From Thiomicrorhabdus sp. Milos-T2 (GTDB lineage Bacteria > Pseudomonadota > Gammaproteobacteria > Thiomicrospirales > Thiomicrospiraceae): a stretch of 64,000 nt of DNA. How positions within the stretch are numbered: the first letter of the stretch is position 1; each line of letters opens with the position of its first letter. The stretch lies in the NCBI RefSeq assembly GCF_000702325.1, contig NZ_KL370891.1, positions 580,917 through 644,916 on the forward strand, given 5' to 3'. This document shows positions 46,722 through 55,275 of the stretch, one piece after another. Under the pieces are notes generated by a model that worked only from the letters and a program-made list of their open reading frames with translations, did not search any database and had not been told where the DNA came from. A program made the translations under genes and the position numbers.

Positions 46722-47435
46722 TTACAACTCACCCCATTTTTTACGTTTTCCAGGTGGTCTAAAGAAGCGACCCAAAATCAAACCTAATAATAATACTCCA
46801 CCACCGGTTAAGAACCACTGGCGTTTTACAGAGTCATCAGATTGATCAATCTGCTCTTTCATAATTGCATTTTGGTTCTCAAGTTGCGTTAGGCGCATTT
46901 TCATTTGTTGGTTTTGCTGATCTAGTTCAACGGCATTGCTAGAAATATCTTTTAAACGTTCTAGCTCTTTACCGAGTTCAAACTTCTCTTGTTTGGTCTT
47001 AGATAAAATAGCATCGGTTTCTTCAAATCTCGTTCTTAAGGTCGTTAGCTCTTGTTCAAGGGTGTTGTATTTCTCTTCAACCTCGGTTGTTTTCTTGATT
47101 TGTGTCGCTAATCTATCTATTGCTACCGGTTGGTTTTGTAAAAGAATCGTTGGTAGCCAGCCCGTGTGAGTTTTTCCTGAGTGTTGATACTGTACTTTCG
47201 CCCAGCCTTTTTTATTGACTTCCAATATTTTTACTGGGTAGCCAGACTTAAGCATGCGCGATATTTTATACTTATAGCCTGCGCCTCTTCTTACAGGCAC
47301 TTTAATAGAATCACTAATGTAGTTGGTATAACCTTTTTGAGCAGCCTGTGCGATATTGACAGGAGCACTTATAGCGACAGTCGTCGCTAATAGAATACTG
47401 AGTGTTCCAAGCTTAAAGTTGCTGAATTTTGTCAT
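46722..47435 (-). CDS. Bacterial SH3-domain membrane protein (YgiM-like, TIGR04211)
   Basis: The 237-aa product has a signal peptide (about 1-31), a periplasmic SH3 domain (about 38-95, with [27 protein letters not shown]), a long coiled coil (about 105-205) and a C-terminal membrane anchor (about 207-224) followed by basic residues. This is the TIGR04211/YgiM architecture, function not established, perhaps envelope or cell-wall related. Its start overlaps the end of valS by 23 nt, so it is translated from the valS transcript. Confidence 0.88.
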   Translation of the reverse strand: MTKFSNFKLGTLSILLATTVAISAPVNIAQAAQKGYTNYISDSIKVPVRRGAGYKYKISRMLKSGYPVKILEVNKKGWAKVQYQHSGKTHTGWLPTILLQNQPVAIDRLATQIKKTTEVEEKYNTLEQELTTLRTRFEETDAILSKTKQEKFELGKELERLKDISSNAVELDQQNQQMKMRLTQLENQNAIMKEQIDQSDDSVKRQWFLTGGGVLLLGLILGRFFRPPGKRKKWGEL

Positions 47436-50181
47436 TTTGAGCCTCTAAATTTTTAAGAGCAGTTTTATAATCACTTAATTTTTTACGTTCATTCGCTACA
47501 ACGGCTTCTGGAGCTTTAGCCACAAATCCAGCATTGTTTAATTTACCGCTTAAACGTTTAATTTCGCCTTGAAGCTTAGTCATCTCTTTAGTGAGTCTAG
47601 CGAGTTCAGCTTCTTTGTCAATTAATCCGGCCATAGGAATTAATACTTTCATTTCGCCGACTAACGCAACGGCTGATTCTGGTGCATTGGCTTCATCTTC
47701 TAAAACCGTAATGCTTTCTAGTCTAGCTAATGTCTTTAAGAAGACTTGGTTGTTATTTAACCAGGCCTGGTCGTTTTCATTTAAACCGGCCAGTAAAACT
47801 TCAAGGGCTTTACTAGGGGCAATATCCATTTCAGATCGGATCTTACGCACACCAATAATAAATTGTTTAACCCATTCTAATTCTGCAATAGCACTCGTAT
47901 CAATTTTGCTCTCATCCGCTTCAGGATAAGGCTCAAGCATGATGGTTTCACCGTTTTTACCAGCTAAAGGTGCTACGGCTTGCCATGCTTCTTCGGTAAT
48001 GAATGGTGTAATTGGGTGTAGTAAACGAAGTAATGCTTCTAATACTTTCACTAAGGTTTTACGAGTTCCACGCTTAGCCGCTTCAGAACTGTCCTTGTTT
48101 AGAATAGGTTTGGCTAATTCTAAGTACCAGTCACAATATTCGTTCCAAGTAAATTCATAGAGTGCGGTTGCTGCTAAGTCAAAACGATAAGTTGCAAAAT
48201 GTTTTGCAACTTCTGCTTCTACTTCTTGCAAGCGTGAAGTAATCCATTGGTCAGCTAAAGAAAGTTCAATCTCTAAAGATTCATCAATACCGGTGTCAAA
48301 GTCTTCAGTATTCATGAGAACGTAGCGAGTTGCATTCCATAATTTGTTACAGAAATTACGGTATCCTTCAGCACGGTTCATGTCAAAGCGAATATCGCGA
48401 CCTGTCGATGCTAAAGAAGCAAATGTGAATCGTAATGCATCGGTACCAAAAGCCGGGATTCCATCTGCAAATTGTTTGCGTGTTGATTTTTCGATTTGAG
48501 CCGCTTTCTCTGGTTGCATCATGCCGTAAGTACGTTTTGAAACCAGGTCTTCAAGTTCAATACCATCAATCAAGTCAATAGGGTCTAATACATTACCTTT
48601 TGACTTAGACATTTTTTGGCCTTCGCCATCACGAACTAAACCGTGCACATAAATTTGTTTAAATGGTACTTCACCTGTAAATTTCAGGCTCATCATAATC
48701 ATTCTAGCTACCCAGAAAAAGATGATGTCAAAACCCGTTACCAAAACGGAAGTTGGATGAAACTTTTCTAATTCCGGAGTTTTTTCTGGCCAGCCTAAGG
48801 TTGAGAATGTCCAAAGAGCTGAACTAAACCAAGTGTCTAAAACATCATTATCTTGGCTCAGCTCAATGTCACTGGCTAAGTTGTTTTTAGCGCGAACTTC
48901 AGCTTCATCTCGTCCAACATAAACTTTACCATTGTTGTCATACCAAGCAGGAATACGGTGTCCCCACCAAATTTGACGAGAAATACACCAGTCTTGGATA
49001 TTATTCATCCACTCAAAGTAGGTGTTTTCCCAGTTTTTTGGTACAAATTCAATGTCACCATTTTTCACTGCATCAATAGCCGGCTTAGCTAAAGACTCTA
49101 CCGCTACATACCATTGATCTGTTAAAAAAGGTTCAATTACTGCGTGAGAACGGTCTCCACGAGGAACCATTAGTTTATGAGGTTTAATCTCATCCATTAA
49201 GCCAAGTGCATCTAAATCAGCAATAATTTGTTTACGGGCTTCATAGCGATCTAGGCCTTGGTATTTTTCCGGCGCTTCTTCGTTAATGGCAGCGTCAACA
49301 GTAAGAATGTTAAGCATTGGTAGGTTGTGACGTTTACCCATCTCGTAGTCATTAAAATCGTGAGCGGGTGTAATTTTTACACAACCGGTTCCAAACTCTA
49401 AATCAACATAGTCATCAGCAATGATTGGAATTTCTCTTCCCACTAAAGGCAGGGTAATGGTTTTACCCACTAGATGTTGGTAGCGTTCATCATCGGGATG
49501 CACGGCAACGGCTTGGTCACCTAACATGGTTTCAGGTCGGGTCGTAGCGACCACTAAATGACCAGAACCATCGGTGAGAGGATAGCGCATATGCCAAAGA
49601 TGGCCTTGCTCTTCTTCAGAAATAACTTCTAAATCAGAAACGGCTGTGTGTAGAACTGGATCCCAGTTAACTAAACGTTTACCACGGTAAATAAGGTCTT
49701 CTTCATAGAGTTTTACAAAGACTTCTTTAACAGCTTCTGACAATCCATTATCCATAGTGAAGCGTTCTCTACTCCAGTCAGGAGAAGCCCCAATTCTACG
49801 CAGTTGTTTGGTGATGGTGCCGCCAGATTCTTCTTTCCATTCCCAGATTTTTTCAATGAACTTATCACGCCCTAAATCATGGCGAGTTAGGTCTTGAGCA
49901 GCTAATTGGCGTTCTACAACCATTTGCGTTGCAATACCTGCATGGTCTGTTCCCGGTTGCCATAAAGTGTCATTACCTTTCATTCGGTTATAACGTATTA
50001 AGATATCCATGATGGTGTCTTGGAAAGCATGTCCCATATGGAGACTTCCCGTCACGTTTGGTGGCGGAATCATAATGCTGTAAGGCTCAGCATCTGGTTT
50101 TTGCGGTTTAAAATACCCTTGGTTTTCCCAGGTTTGATACCATTTAGTCTCGATTGTATTGGGGTCGAAATGCTTTTCCAT
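47413..50181 (-). CDS. valS: Valyl-tRNA synthetase
   Basis: Class I synthetase that charges tRNA-Val. The 922-aa protein has the HIGH-type motif [14 protein letters not shown] (about 39-52), an editing (CP1) domain with [25 protein letters not shown] near residue 550, an anticodon-binding domain and a C-terminal coiled-coil arm. It begins [19 protein letters not shown] full ACCAGGCCTGGT lies in the coding sequence at 47760-47771 (DQAWLN). Confidence 0.98.
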   Translation of the reverse strand: MEKHFDPNTIETKWYQTWENQGYFKPQKPDAEPYSIMIPPPNVTGSLHMGHAFQDTIMDILIRYNRMKGNDTLWQPGTDHAGIATQMVVERQLAAQDLTRHDLGRDKFIEKIWEWKEESGGTITKQLRRIGASPDWSRERFTMDNGLSEAVKEVFVKLYEEDLIYRGKRLVNWDPVLHTAVSDLEVISEEEQGHLWHMRYPLTDGSGHLVVATTRPETMLGDQAVAVHPDDERYQHLVGKTITLPLVGREIPIIADDYVDLEFGTGCVKITPAHDFNDYEMGKRHNLPMLNILTVDAAINEEAPEKYQGLDRYEARKQIIADLDALGLMDEIKPHKLMVPRGDRSHAVIEPFLTDQWYVAVESLAKPAIDAVKNGDIEFVPKNWENTYFEWMNNIQDWCISRQIWWGHRIPAWYDNNGKVYVGRDEAEVRAKNNLASDIELSQDNDVLDTWFSSALWTFSTLGWPEKTPELEKFHPTSVLVTGFDIIFFWVARMIMMSLKFTGEVPFKQIYVHGLVRDGEGQKMSKSKGNVLDPIDLIDGIELEDLVSKRTYGMMQPEKAAQIEKSTRKQFADGIPAFGTDALRFTFASLASTGRDIRFDMNRAEGYRNFCNKLWNATRYVLMNTEDFDTGIDESLEIELSLADQWITSRLQEVEAEVAKHFATYRFDLAATALYEFTWNEYCDWYLELAKPILNKDSSEAAKRGTRKTLVKVLEALLRLLHPITPFITEEAWQAVAPLAGKNGETIMLEPYPEADESKIDTSAIAELEWVKQFIIGVRKIRSEMDIAPSKALEVLLAGLNENDQAWLNNNQVFLKTLARLESITVLEDEANAPESAVALVGEMKVLIPMAGLIDKEAELARLTKEMTKLQGEIKRLSGKLNNAGFVAKAPEAVVANERKKLSDYKTALKNLEAQNDKIQQL

Positions 50182-50369
50182 AGAAGTCTTAATCTGCTTG
50201 TAAATTTTTAAAATGAATAAGGCGTGATTATAACAATCAGATAGCGGGATGTCTTAACTAACTTTAGTTTGTTGATGAAAAATCTAGCTAATAAGGTGGG
50301 GAAGAAAGAGGGGGTTAACTTTTTAAAATGATACATTCAATAGAGAGGGGAGTTAACACTGATAGGAAT

Positions 50370-50396
50370 AAAAAAACGGCAGATAAAACTGCCGTA
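50370..50396 (-). terminator. Terminator of the flagellin gene
   Basis: Minus-strand stem ACGGCAG/CTGCCGT with a six-base loop and a T-run of seven (plus 50370-50376), 26 nt after the stop. Confidence 0.9.
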
Positions 50397-50421
50397 GGTT
50401 TTTGGAGAGAGGAACATCTAT

Positions 50422-51213
50422 TTAACTGTTAAGTAACTGTAATACAGAAGCCTTGGATTGATTGTTTTGTGACTGCATTGCAATAGCGCTATCTTGAAGT
50501 ATGTTATAGCGAACTTGCTCGGTCATTGAGCGAGCGTAATCACTATCATTGATTTGGCTTCTTGCAGCATAAGCGCTTATATTTTGGTTTTGAATATTAT
50601 CTATTGCAGAGGTTAAACCATTTTGTTGTGCGCCAAATTGACTTCGTTGTGTGCCAATTTGTTCTATGGCGGTACTAATGCTGCTCAATGCTGAACTCGC
50701 CCCAGATGAATTACTAATGTCAAGTCCAGTAATAGATAAACCATCACTGCTTAAGTTTGGGAGAGAAATATCAGAAGTAGAGTCTCCTAACGCAATGCTT
50801 AAACTTTGTATTTCACCGTTTAATAAATTTTGATTATTAAAAGATGTCGATTCAGTGACCTGATTGATGCCTTGAATGTTCTGTTGAAACTCTTGGTTCA
50901 GACTGTTGCGTTGAGAGTCATTTAAGGTACCATTAGATGCTTGAATGGCAAGTTCATTCATTCTTTGTAAATAAGAGGTAATTGAGCTACTCGCTCCATC
51001 AGCGGTTTGCAATAAAGATATGCCACTATTTGCATTTTGCACACCAATATCTTGAGTGTTAATCTGAGTATTAAAAGCATTAACAATAGCTTGACCGGCA
51101 GGATCATCTGCAGATTGATTGATGCGCTGACCACTCGCCATGTTTTGCGTAGCAGAAGAAATACTTGGTGAGTATAAACTGGATGTAATAGGGGAATAAC
51201 CATCGATAGCCAT
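50422..51213 (-). CDS. Flagellin with short, atypical N-terminus
   Basis: The 263-aa protein has the conserved N-terminal D1 text NMASGQRINQSADDPAGQAIVNAFNTQ and NGISLLQTADGA-like NSGISLLQTADG, and the C-terminal SQINDSDYARSMTEQVRYNILQDSAIAMQSQNN ... LQLLNS. It lacks a variable D2/D3 region. The start (MAIDGYSPITSSLYSP) differs from the common INTNxxSLxAQ form and is about nine residues shorter. It stands alone: no fli/flg genes except a FliL-like one 0.6 kb away. GGAGA lies upstream of the ATG. It may be a minor filament protein. Confidence 0.85.
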   Translation of the reverse strand: MAIDGYSPITSSLYSPSISSATQNMASGQRINQSADDPAGQAIVNAFNTQINTQDIGVQNANSGISLLQTADGASSSITSYLQRMNELAIQASNGTLNDSQRNSLNQEFQQNIQGINQVTESTSFNNQNLLNGEIQSLSIALGDSTSDISLPNLSSDGLSITGLDISNSSGASSALSSISTAIEQIGTQRSQFGAQQNGLTSAIDNIQNQNISAYAARSQINDSDYARSMTEQVRYNILQDSAIAMQSQNNQSKASVLQLLNS

Positions 51214-51281
51214 GATAAAATCTCCAAATTAATTATTTATATGTTTATCTTACGCTTATATACATCAAAGGGAAAGTAAAA

Positions 51282-51716
51282 ATGTCTTGTTGTTCAGGTG
51301 GTTATTGCCAATTTAAGTTTCCAGAAGGGCCTCCTTTAGTTGATAATGCGGTCTCTAATTTAGAAGCAACTTATCAATTTTTACCCTACGGAACTTTGTT
51401 GCAAAAAGGTGAAACTGTCAGGATTTGGATGGAGTCTGGTAAAGCCAAAACAGTGTTTATTGAAGAAAAAATTGCATTGCAAATAATGGATAATGGGCCA
51501 GAAGCGGTTAATCCTGACGAGAGACAAAACTTTCCTTGGCAGTTAATTGCATTGGATAGTGGGTTTTCTTATGAGGATTTAATGGATTGGAAACATCACC
51601 CTCTTTATAGTCCAGAGGAAAATGCGGTGTTATTGAGGTTTAACCACCCAATTGAAGTTAAGCCTAGTTTAAAAATGATTTGGTTAAAGTGGTTGTATAA
51701 GATTCGGAATTTATAA
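51282..51716 (+). CDS. Hypothetical protein, 144 aa, with Cys-rich N-terminus
   Basis: I do not recognise this protein. It begins MSCCSGGYCQFKFPEGPP, with three cysteines in the first nine residues that could bind a metal or act in redox chemistry. No signal peptide; the C-terminus is basic and hydrophobic (IWLKWLYKIRNL). AAGGGAAAG precedes the ATG. It is divergent from the flagellin gene with a 68-bp shared spacer, and is followed by a repeat palindrome and a terminator. Confidence 0.7.
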   Translation: MSCCSGGYCQFKFPEGPPLVDNAVSNLEATYQFLPYGTLLQKGETVRIWMESGKAKTVFIEEKIALQIMDNGPEAVNPDERQNFPWQLIALDSGFSYEDLMDWKHHPLYSPEENAVLLRFNHPIEVKPSLKMIWLKWLYKIRNL

Positions 51717-51740
51717 GCATTTATTGCTTAAATAATTAAG

Positions 51741-51756
51741 CTACCAGGCCTGGTAG
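51741..51756. repeat. Extended palindrome around ACCAGGCCTGGT (after the Cys-rich hypothetical gene)
   Basis: Perfect 16-bp dyad CTACCAGGCCTGGTAG, core 51743-51754, followed by GTTGGTTTTTTAG, so it may also act as a terminator. Confidence 0.9.
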
Positions 51757-51819
51757 GTTGGTTTTTTAGTTGTTAAATTAGTGTTTACAATTTAATGTCA
51801 ATAAAGCGAAAAGAATAAT

Positions 51820-51846
51820 AAGCCCCTTATTTGGGGCTTTTTTTTG
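51820..51846. terminator. Terminator between the hypothetical gene and the FliL-like gene
   Basis: Stem AAGCCCC/GGGGCTT with loop TTATTT and eight Ts, between convergent genes. The 12 nt after it lead to the FliL-like stop. Confidence 0.88.
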
Positions 51847-51855
51847 AAAATGCGT

Positions 51856-52326
51856 TTATTGCATTACAAATCTGTCTAGGTAAACATCTTCTAAAAGGTC
51901 AGGGTAGATGTCGTGTTTTTCTAAAATTTCTCTTGCTACTTTTAATACTTCAGCACGCAATTCATCTGGTCCAGTTGGGGTTTTTAGTTTTGAATAAGTT
52001 TGGTTGCGTAATACACGATCGATATCATTTTTAAGAATGGGACGTAAGTATTCCATTTCTGTTTCCACTACCTGTGGATAGTAAGACATAAATTTGAAAT
52101 CGACTGCTAGAAACTTAGCTTTACCTTCCCCGCGAAAGTTTACAACAACTTTGTCCATAGTGAAGTACTGTGGTACGTGTTCGTGAGGCGCCTCAAATTG
52201 CTTATATTTTGGTGAGTAAGTCATGCCTTCAGCTTCATCAGAGGCATGTGCCATGCTAAGTGGCATGCAAAGTAAGCTGCTAATTACTAGAGTTTTAAAA
52301 AGCATTTTTATTTGAATTGTTTTCAT
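51856..52326 (-). CDS. FliL-like exported protein
   Basis: The 156-aa protein has a cleavable-looking signal peptide (hydrophobic core about 9-24, SMAHA cleavage) and a FliL domain (about 50-156) with FTMDKVVVNFRGEGKAKFLAVDFKFMSYYP and a C-terminal EDVYLDRFVMQ. Typical FliL has a membrane anchor and lies in the fliLMN operon; this one appears to be a periplasmic, isolated paralogue. An ATG seven codons further in is a possible alternative start. Function probably relates to the flagellar motor, by family only. Confidence 0.82.
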   Translation of the reverse strand: MKTIQIKMLFKTLVISSLLCMPLSMAHASDEAEGMTYSPKYKQFEAPHEHVPQYFTMDKVVVNFRGEGKAKFLAVDFKFMSYYPQVVETEMEYLRPILKNDIDRVLRNQTYSKLKTPTGPDELRAEVLKVAREILEKHDIYPDLLEDVYLDRFVMQ

Positions 52327-52513
52327 TGTGAGGCTCTTGACGTGAATTGAATGAATGGTTGTTATGAGTGGTTATTGGGTAACCGCAGTATATTAACGTT
52401 ATTGTGCCTCATTTTTACTGTTTTTAGAAGTGTTATTCTTGATGTCTTGTGATTGAATTAGAGTGTATTTAATTTGATGTGAGGCGTGATTATTATTAAT
52501 TTTAGATATAAAA

Positions 52514-52535
52514 AAACCCCGCTAGGGCGGGGTTT
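52514..52535 (-). terminator. Terminator of glnK-amtB
   Basis: Nine-bp stem AAACCCCGC/GCGGGGTTT with loop TAGG; on the minus strand it is followed by TTTT ATATC. It lies 65 nt after the amtB stop. Confidence 0.88.
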
Positions 52536-52599
52536 AAACTAACTCATTGAGGAGTTGTGTTTTTTAGATAAACACTATTAGTTTTTTAAGACATTAAGT

Positions 52600-53847
52600 T
52601 TATTTTGTAAACTCAGGGTAGGCTTCCATTCCACATTCAGATTGGTCAACACCTTCGTATTCTTCTTCTTCAGTAACTCGGATTCCCATAACCGCTTTGA
52701 TGACTCCCCAAACGATTAAGCTTGTTCCAAATACCCATGCAAAGATCACACCGATACCTGTTAACTGAGCAACGATAGTTGCATCAGGGTTAGTGAAGGT
52801 TACTGCGATTAGACCAAAGATACCAACGACACCGTGAACAGAGATAGCACCCACTGGATCATCAATTTTTAGTTTACTGTCAATGAATAGGATAGCTAAT
52901 ACTACGATTAGACCACCAACAAGACCGATTAAAGTTGATTCAAGAGCTGTAGGAGTTAGAGGTTCAGCAGTAATGGCTACAAGACCAGCAAGCGCACCGT
53001 TAAGCATCATTGTTAAGTCAGCTTTACCAAATTTGATTTTAGACATTAGTAACGCACCGATTACACCACCCGCAGCGGCCATCAATGTGTTAACAAATAC
53101 CATTGCTACCGCATTTGCTTCATCAACGTTTGAGATTTTAAGCTCAGAACCACCGTTGAAACCAAACCAACCTAACCAAAGGATGAAAGTACCCAACGTA
53201 GCTAGAGGAAGGTTAGCACCAGGGATCGCACGAGATTCACCGTTAGCGCCATATTTACCTTTACGAGCACCTAGCAGCAATACTCCCGCTAAAGCAGCAG
53301 ATGCACCAGCCATGTGAACAACGCCAGAACCTGCAAAATCAAGGAAGCCTAAACCATCTAGGAATCCGCCACCCCATTTCCAGAAACCTTGCATTGGGTA
53401 AATGAAAGCGGTGAAAACGATAGCAAAAGCAAAGAAGGCCATTAGTTTCATGCGTTCAGCCACGGCACCTGAAACAACTGACATAGCAGTTGCAACGAAT
53501 ACAACTTGGAAGAAGAAGTCAGACATACCTGAATAGTAAGGAGCATCATCTCCACCCGCAATAACTGATGCAGTAGCGTTATCGCCACCAATTAGGAAGC
53601 TAATTCCAGGGAAGAAGCTGTTTACTGCTTCACCAGGATACATAATGTTATAGCCTACTAACATGTACATAATACAAGCGATGGCGAAAAGGCCAACGTT
53701 CTTTGCTAAAATTTCTGTTGTGTTTTTTGAGCGCACAAGACCGGCTTCTAACATTGCAAATCCGGCGGCCATCCACATTACTAATGCACCAGACATTAGG
53801 AAGTAGAAGGTATCAAGCGCGTAACTTAATTGTAGTACTTGTTCCAT
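52600..53847 (-). CDS. amtB: Ammonium transporter AmtB
   Basis: Trimeric ammonium channel of the inner membrane. The 415-aa protein has 11 helices, starts MEQVLQLSYALDTFYFLMSGALVMWMAAGFAMLEAGLVRSKN, and has the twin-histidine pore region (FAGSGVVHMAGASAAL and the later VGAISVHGVVGIFG). It lacks a cleaved signal peptide of the E. coli type. It is 14 nt downstream of glnK, whose product blocks the channel when nitrogen is plentiful. Confidence 0.97.
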   Translation of the reverse strand: MEQVLQLSYALDTFYFLMSGALVMWMAAGFAMLEAGLVRSKNTTEILAKNVGLFAIACIMYMLVGYNIMYPGEAVNSFFPGISFLIGGDNATASVIAGGDDAPYYSGMSDFFFQVVFVATAMSVVSGAVAERMKLMAFFAFAIVFTAFIYPMQGFWKWGGGFLDGLGFLDFAGSGVVHMAGASAALAGVLLLGARKGKYGANGESRAIPGANLPLATLGTFILWLGWFGFNGGSELKISNVDEANAVAMVFVNTLMAAAGGVIGALLMSKIKFGKADLTMMLNGALAGLVAITAEPLTPTALESTLIGLVGGLIVVLAILFIDSKLKIDDPVGAISVHGVVGIFGLIAVTFTNPDATIVAQLTGIGVIFAWVFGTSLIVWGVIKAVMGIRVTEEEEYEGVDQSECGMEAYPEFTK

Positions 53848-53861
53848 AATAATTTCCTTTC

Positions 53862-54200
53862 TTAAAGAGCGATGTCGCCAGTTTCTTCTGTACGAATACG
53901 GACAGTTTGTTCTAGAGGCATGACAAAGATTTTGCCGTCACCAATTTTTCCAGTTTTTGCTGAAGCGCTAATCGCTTCAATTACGCCATCTAATTTGTCA
54001 TCACTAACAGCGATTTCTAATCTGATTTTTGGTAAAAATTCAATCGCGTACTCTGCACCGCGATAGATTTCAGTGTGACCCTTTTGACGGCCAAAACCTT
54101 TAGACTCTGTTACAGTCATACCTTGCACATCAATATCATGAAGTGCTTCGCGTACGTCATCGAGTTTAAAAGGTTTGATAATTGCAACTACCAGTTTCAT
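53862..54200 (-). CDS. glnK: Nitrogen regulatory protein P-II (GlnK)
   Basis: A trimeric PII sensor of 2-oxoglutarate and ATP/ADP. The 112-aa protein has the T-loop GFGRQKGHTEIYRGAEYAIEFLPK with the uridylylation Tyr-51 in RGAEY, and the C-terminal KIFVMPLEQTVRIRTEETGDIAL. GlnK is chosen over GlnB because amtB follows 14 nt later. Expression is probably nitrogen-controlled through the sigma-54-like promoter upstream. Confidence 0.96.
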   Translation of the reverse strand: MKLVVAIIKPFKLDDVREALHDIDVQGMTVTESKGFGRQKGHTEIYRGAEYAIEFLPKIRLEIAVSDDKLDGVIEAISASAKTGKIGDGKIFVMPLEQTVRIRTEETGDIAL

Positions 54201-54246
54201 ACTAACCTCTCGGATATATTAATAAAATAATGTTCAGATTCTATTA

Positions 54247-54262
54247 AACAACTTGTGTGCCG
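54247..54262 (-). promoter_or_regulatory. Sigma-54-type promoter of glnK-amtB
   Basis: On the minus strand CGGCAC-N5-TTGTT matches the TGGCAC-N5-TTGCW consensus except at the first base and the -12 C (GT instead of GC). It lies about 47 nt upstream of the glnK ATG. Fits nitrogen control but is imperfect. Confidence 0.55.
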
Positions 54263-54357
54263 TTTTTTATAAAAAATATATAAAACAATATGTTATGTTG
54301 AATATTTAGATATTTTTACGTTTTATTTGGTTTTTTATGGTTTAGTTTGGTGCGCTT

Positions 54358-55143
54358 ATGGTTGTTAGTGGTGCAAAAGGAGATGAGGTGTTGGAAAGGC
54401 TACCTAAGATAGTTTTAGCTTTATTGATTCAAGGGATGGTTTTACTGGTTATTGCACTAGGAGTGTATTTAGCGCCGCTATTAGTTTCACCGCCTTACCC
54501 CTATTGGGTTTTAATCTTGATTCAGGGTTCTTTAGCTGCTCTTGTTAGTTGTAAGTTAGGATTGCCCTGCTGGTGGCGTTGGATACAGTTTTTTATTCCT
54601 GTCGGGCTTTATGCTGGCATGTTAATTAATTTTGACCCAATTTGGGCACTGGTTATTTTTGTTGTGGTTTGGCTGGTGTTTTCTAATGCATTTAAAGAGC
54701 GAGTGCCACTTTATTTAACTAATGATACAACTCGTCAAGCGTTAAGCAATTTAGTCAAAAAGAAACGAAGACAGCGCTTTTTAGATTTGGGATGTGGTTT
54801 AGGAGGGAATGTGGCTTATATGTCTCAGCAGAAACCTGTTGCTGAATCACATGGCGTGGAAACCGCTCCTATACCGTATTTAATTTCAAAGTTAGTTACC
54901 CTTTTAAGAGGTGGTCAAACTTTTGCAATGGATATGTGGAAAACAGAATTAGCCTATTACGATGTGGTTTATGCCTTTTTGTCTCCTGAACCGATGCCTC
55001 GTTTATGGGAAAAGGTTAAAGAAGAGATGCATCCCGGGTCCATATTTGTTTCAAACAGTTTTCCCGTTCCAGGAGTTGAGCCGAGTGAAGTTTGGGAGCT
55101 GTCGGATTCGCGTAAAACGATTTTGTATATATATCGGTTGTAA
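54358..55143 (+). CDS. Membrane-anchored class I SAM-dependent methyltransferase-like protein
   Basis: The 261-aa product has four predicted helices (about 18-42, 49-66, 73-91, 94-112), then a Rossmann methyltransferase domain with motif I FLDLGCGLGGN (about 142-152), an acidic motif II (HGVETAP) and later DVVYAFLSPEP. The substrate is unknown. The ATG at 54358 has a weak ribosome site; AAGGAG at 54376-54381 points to a GTG at 54388 (ten codons in) as an alternative start. Located between glnK (divergent) and glnE. Confidence 0.75.
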   Translation: MVVSGAKGDEVLERLPKIVLALLIQGMVLLVIALGVYLAPLLVSPPYPYWVLILIQGSLAALVSCKLGLPCWWRWIQFFIPVGLYAGMLINFDPIWALVIFVVVWLVFSNAFKERVPLYLTNDTTRQALSNLVKKKRRQRFLDLGCGLGGNVAYMSQQKPVAESHGVETAPIPYLISKLVTLLRGGQTFAMDMWKTELAYYDVVYAFLSPEPMPRLWEKVKEEMHPGSIFVSNSFPVPGVEPSEVWELSDSRKTILYIYRL

Positions 55144-55179
55144 CAGTTTTTACAAATCACTTAAGGTTGATATTAAACG

Positions 55180-55191
55180 ACCAGGCCTGGT
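55180..55191. repeat. ACCAGGCCTGGT palindrome (methyltransferase-glnE spacer)
   Basis: Full 12-mer between two genes on the same strand, without an added stem or T-run. Confidence 0.88.
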
Positions 55192-55275
55192 AGATTTACC
55201 AAAAGGCAGAAGTTTTATTAAATTTTATTTAATGCTCATTGCTATATTCATAAAAACATTTTAATGGAGTAAAAA

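Noticed and set aside
51214-51281. Sigma-28 promoter for the flagellin gene
   Set aside because: A GTAAGATAA box on the minus strand resembles the -10, but no matching TAAA box at the right distance was found.
52351-52452. 33-aa hydrophobic reading frame between the FliL-like gene and amtB
   Set aside because: One possible membrane helix, but no ribosome-binding site and no sign of coding bias.
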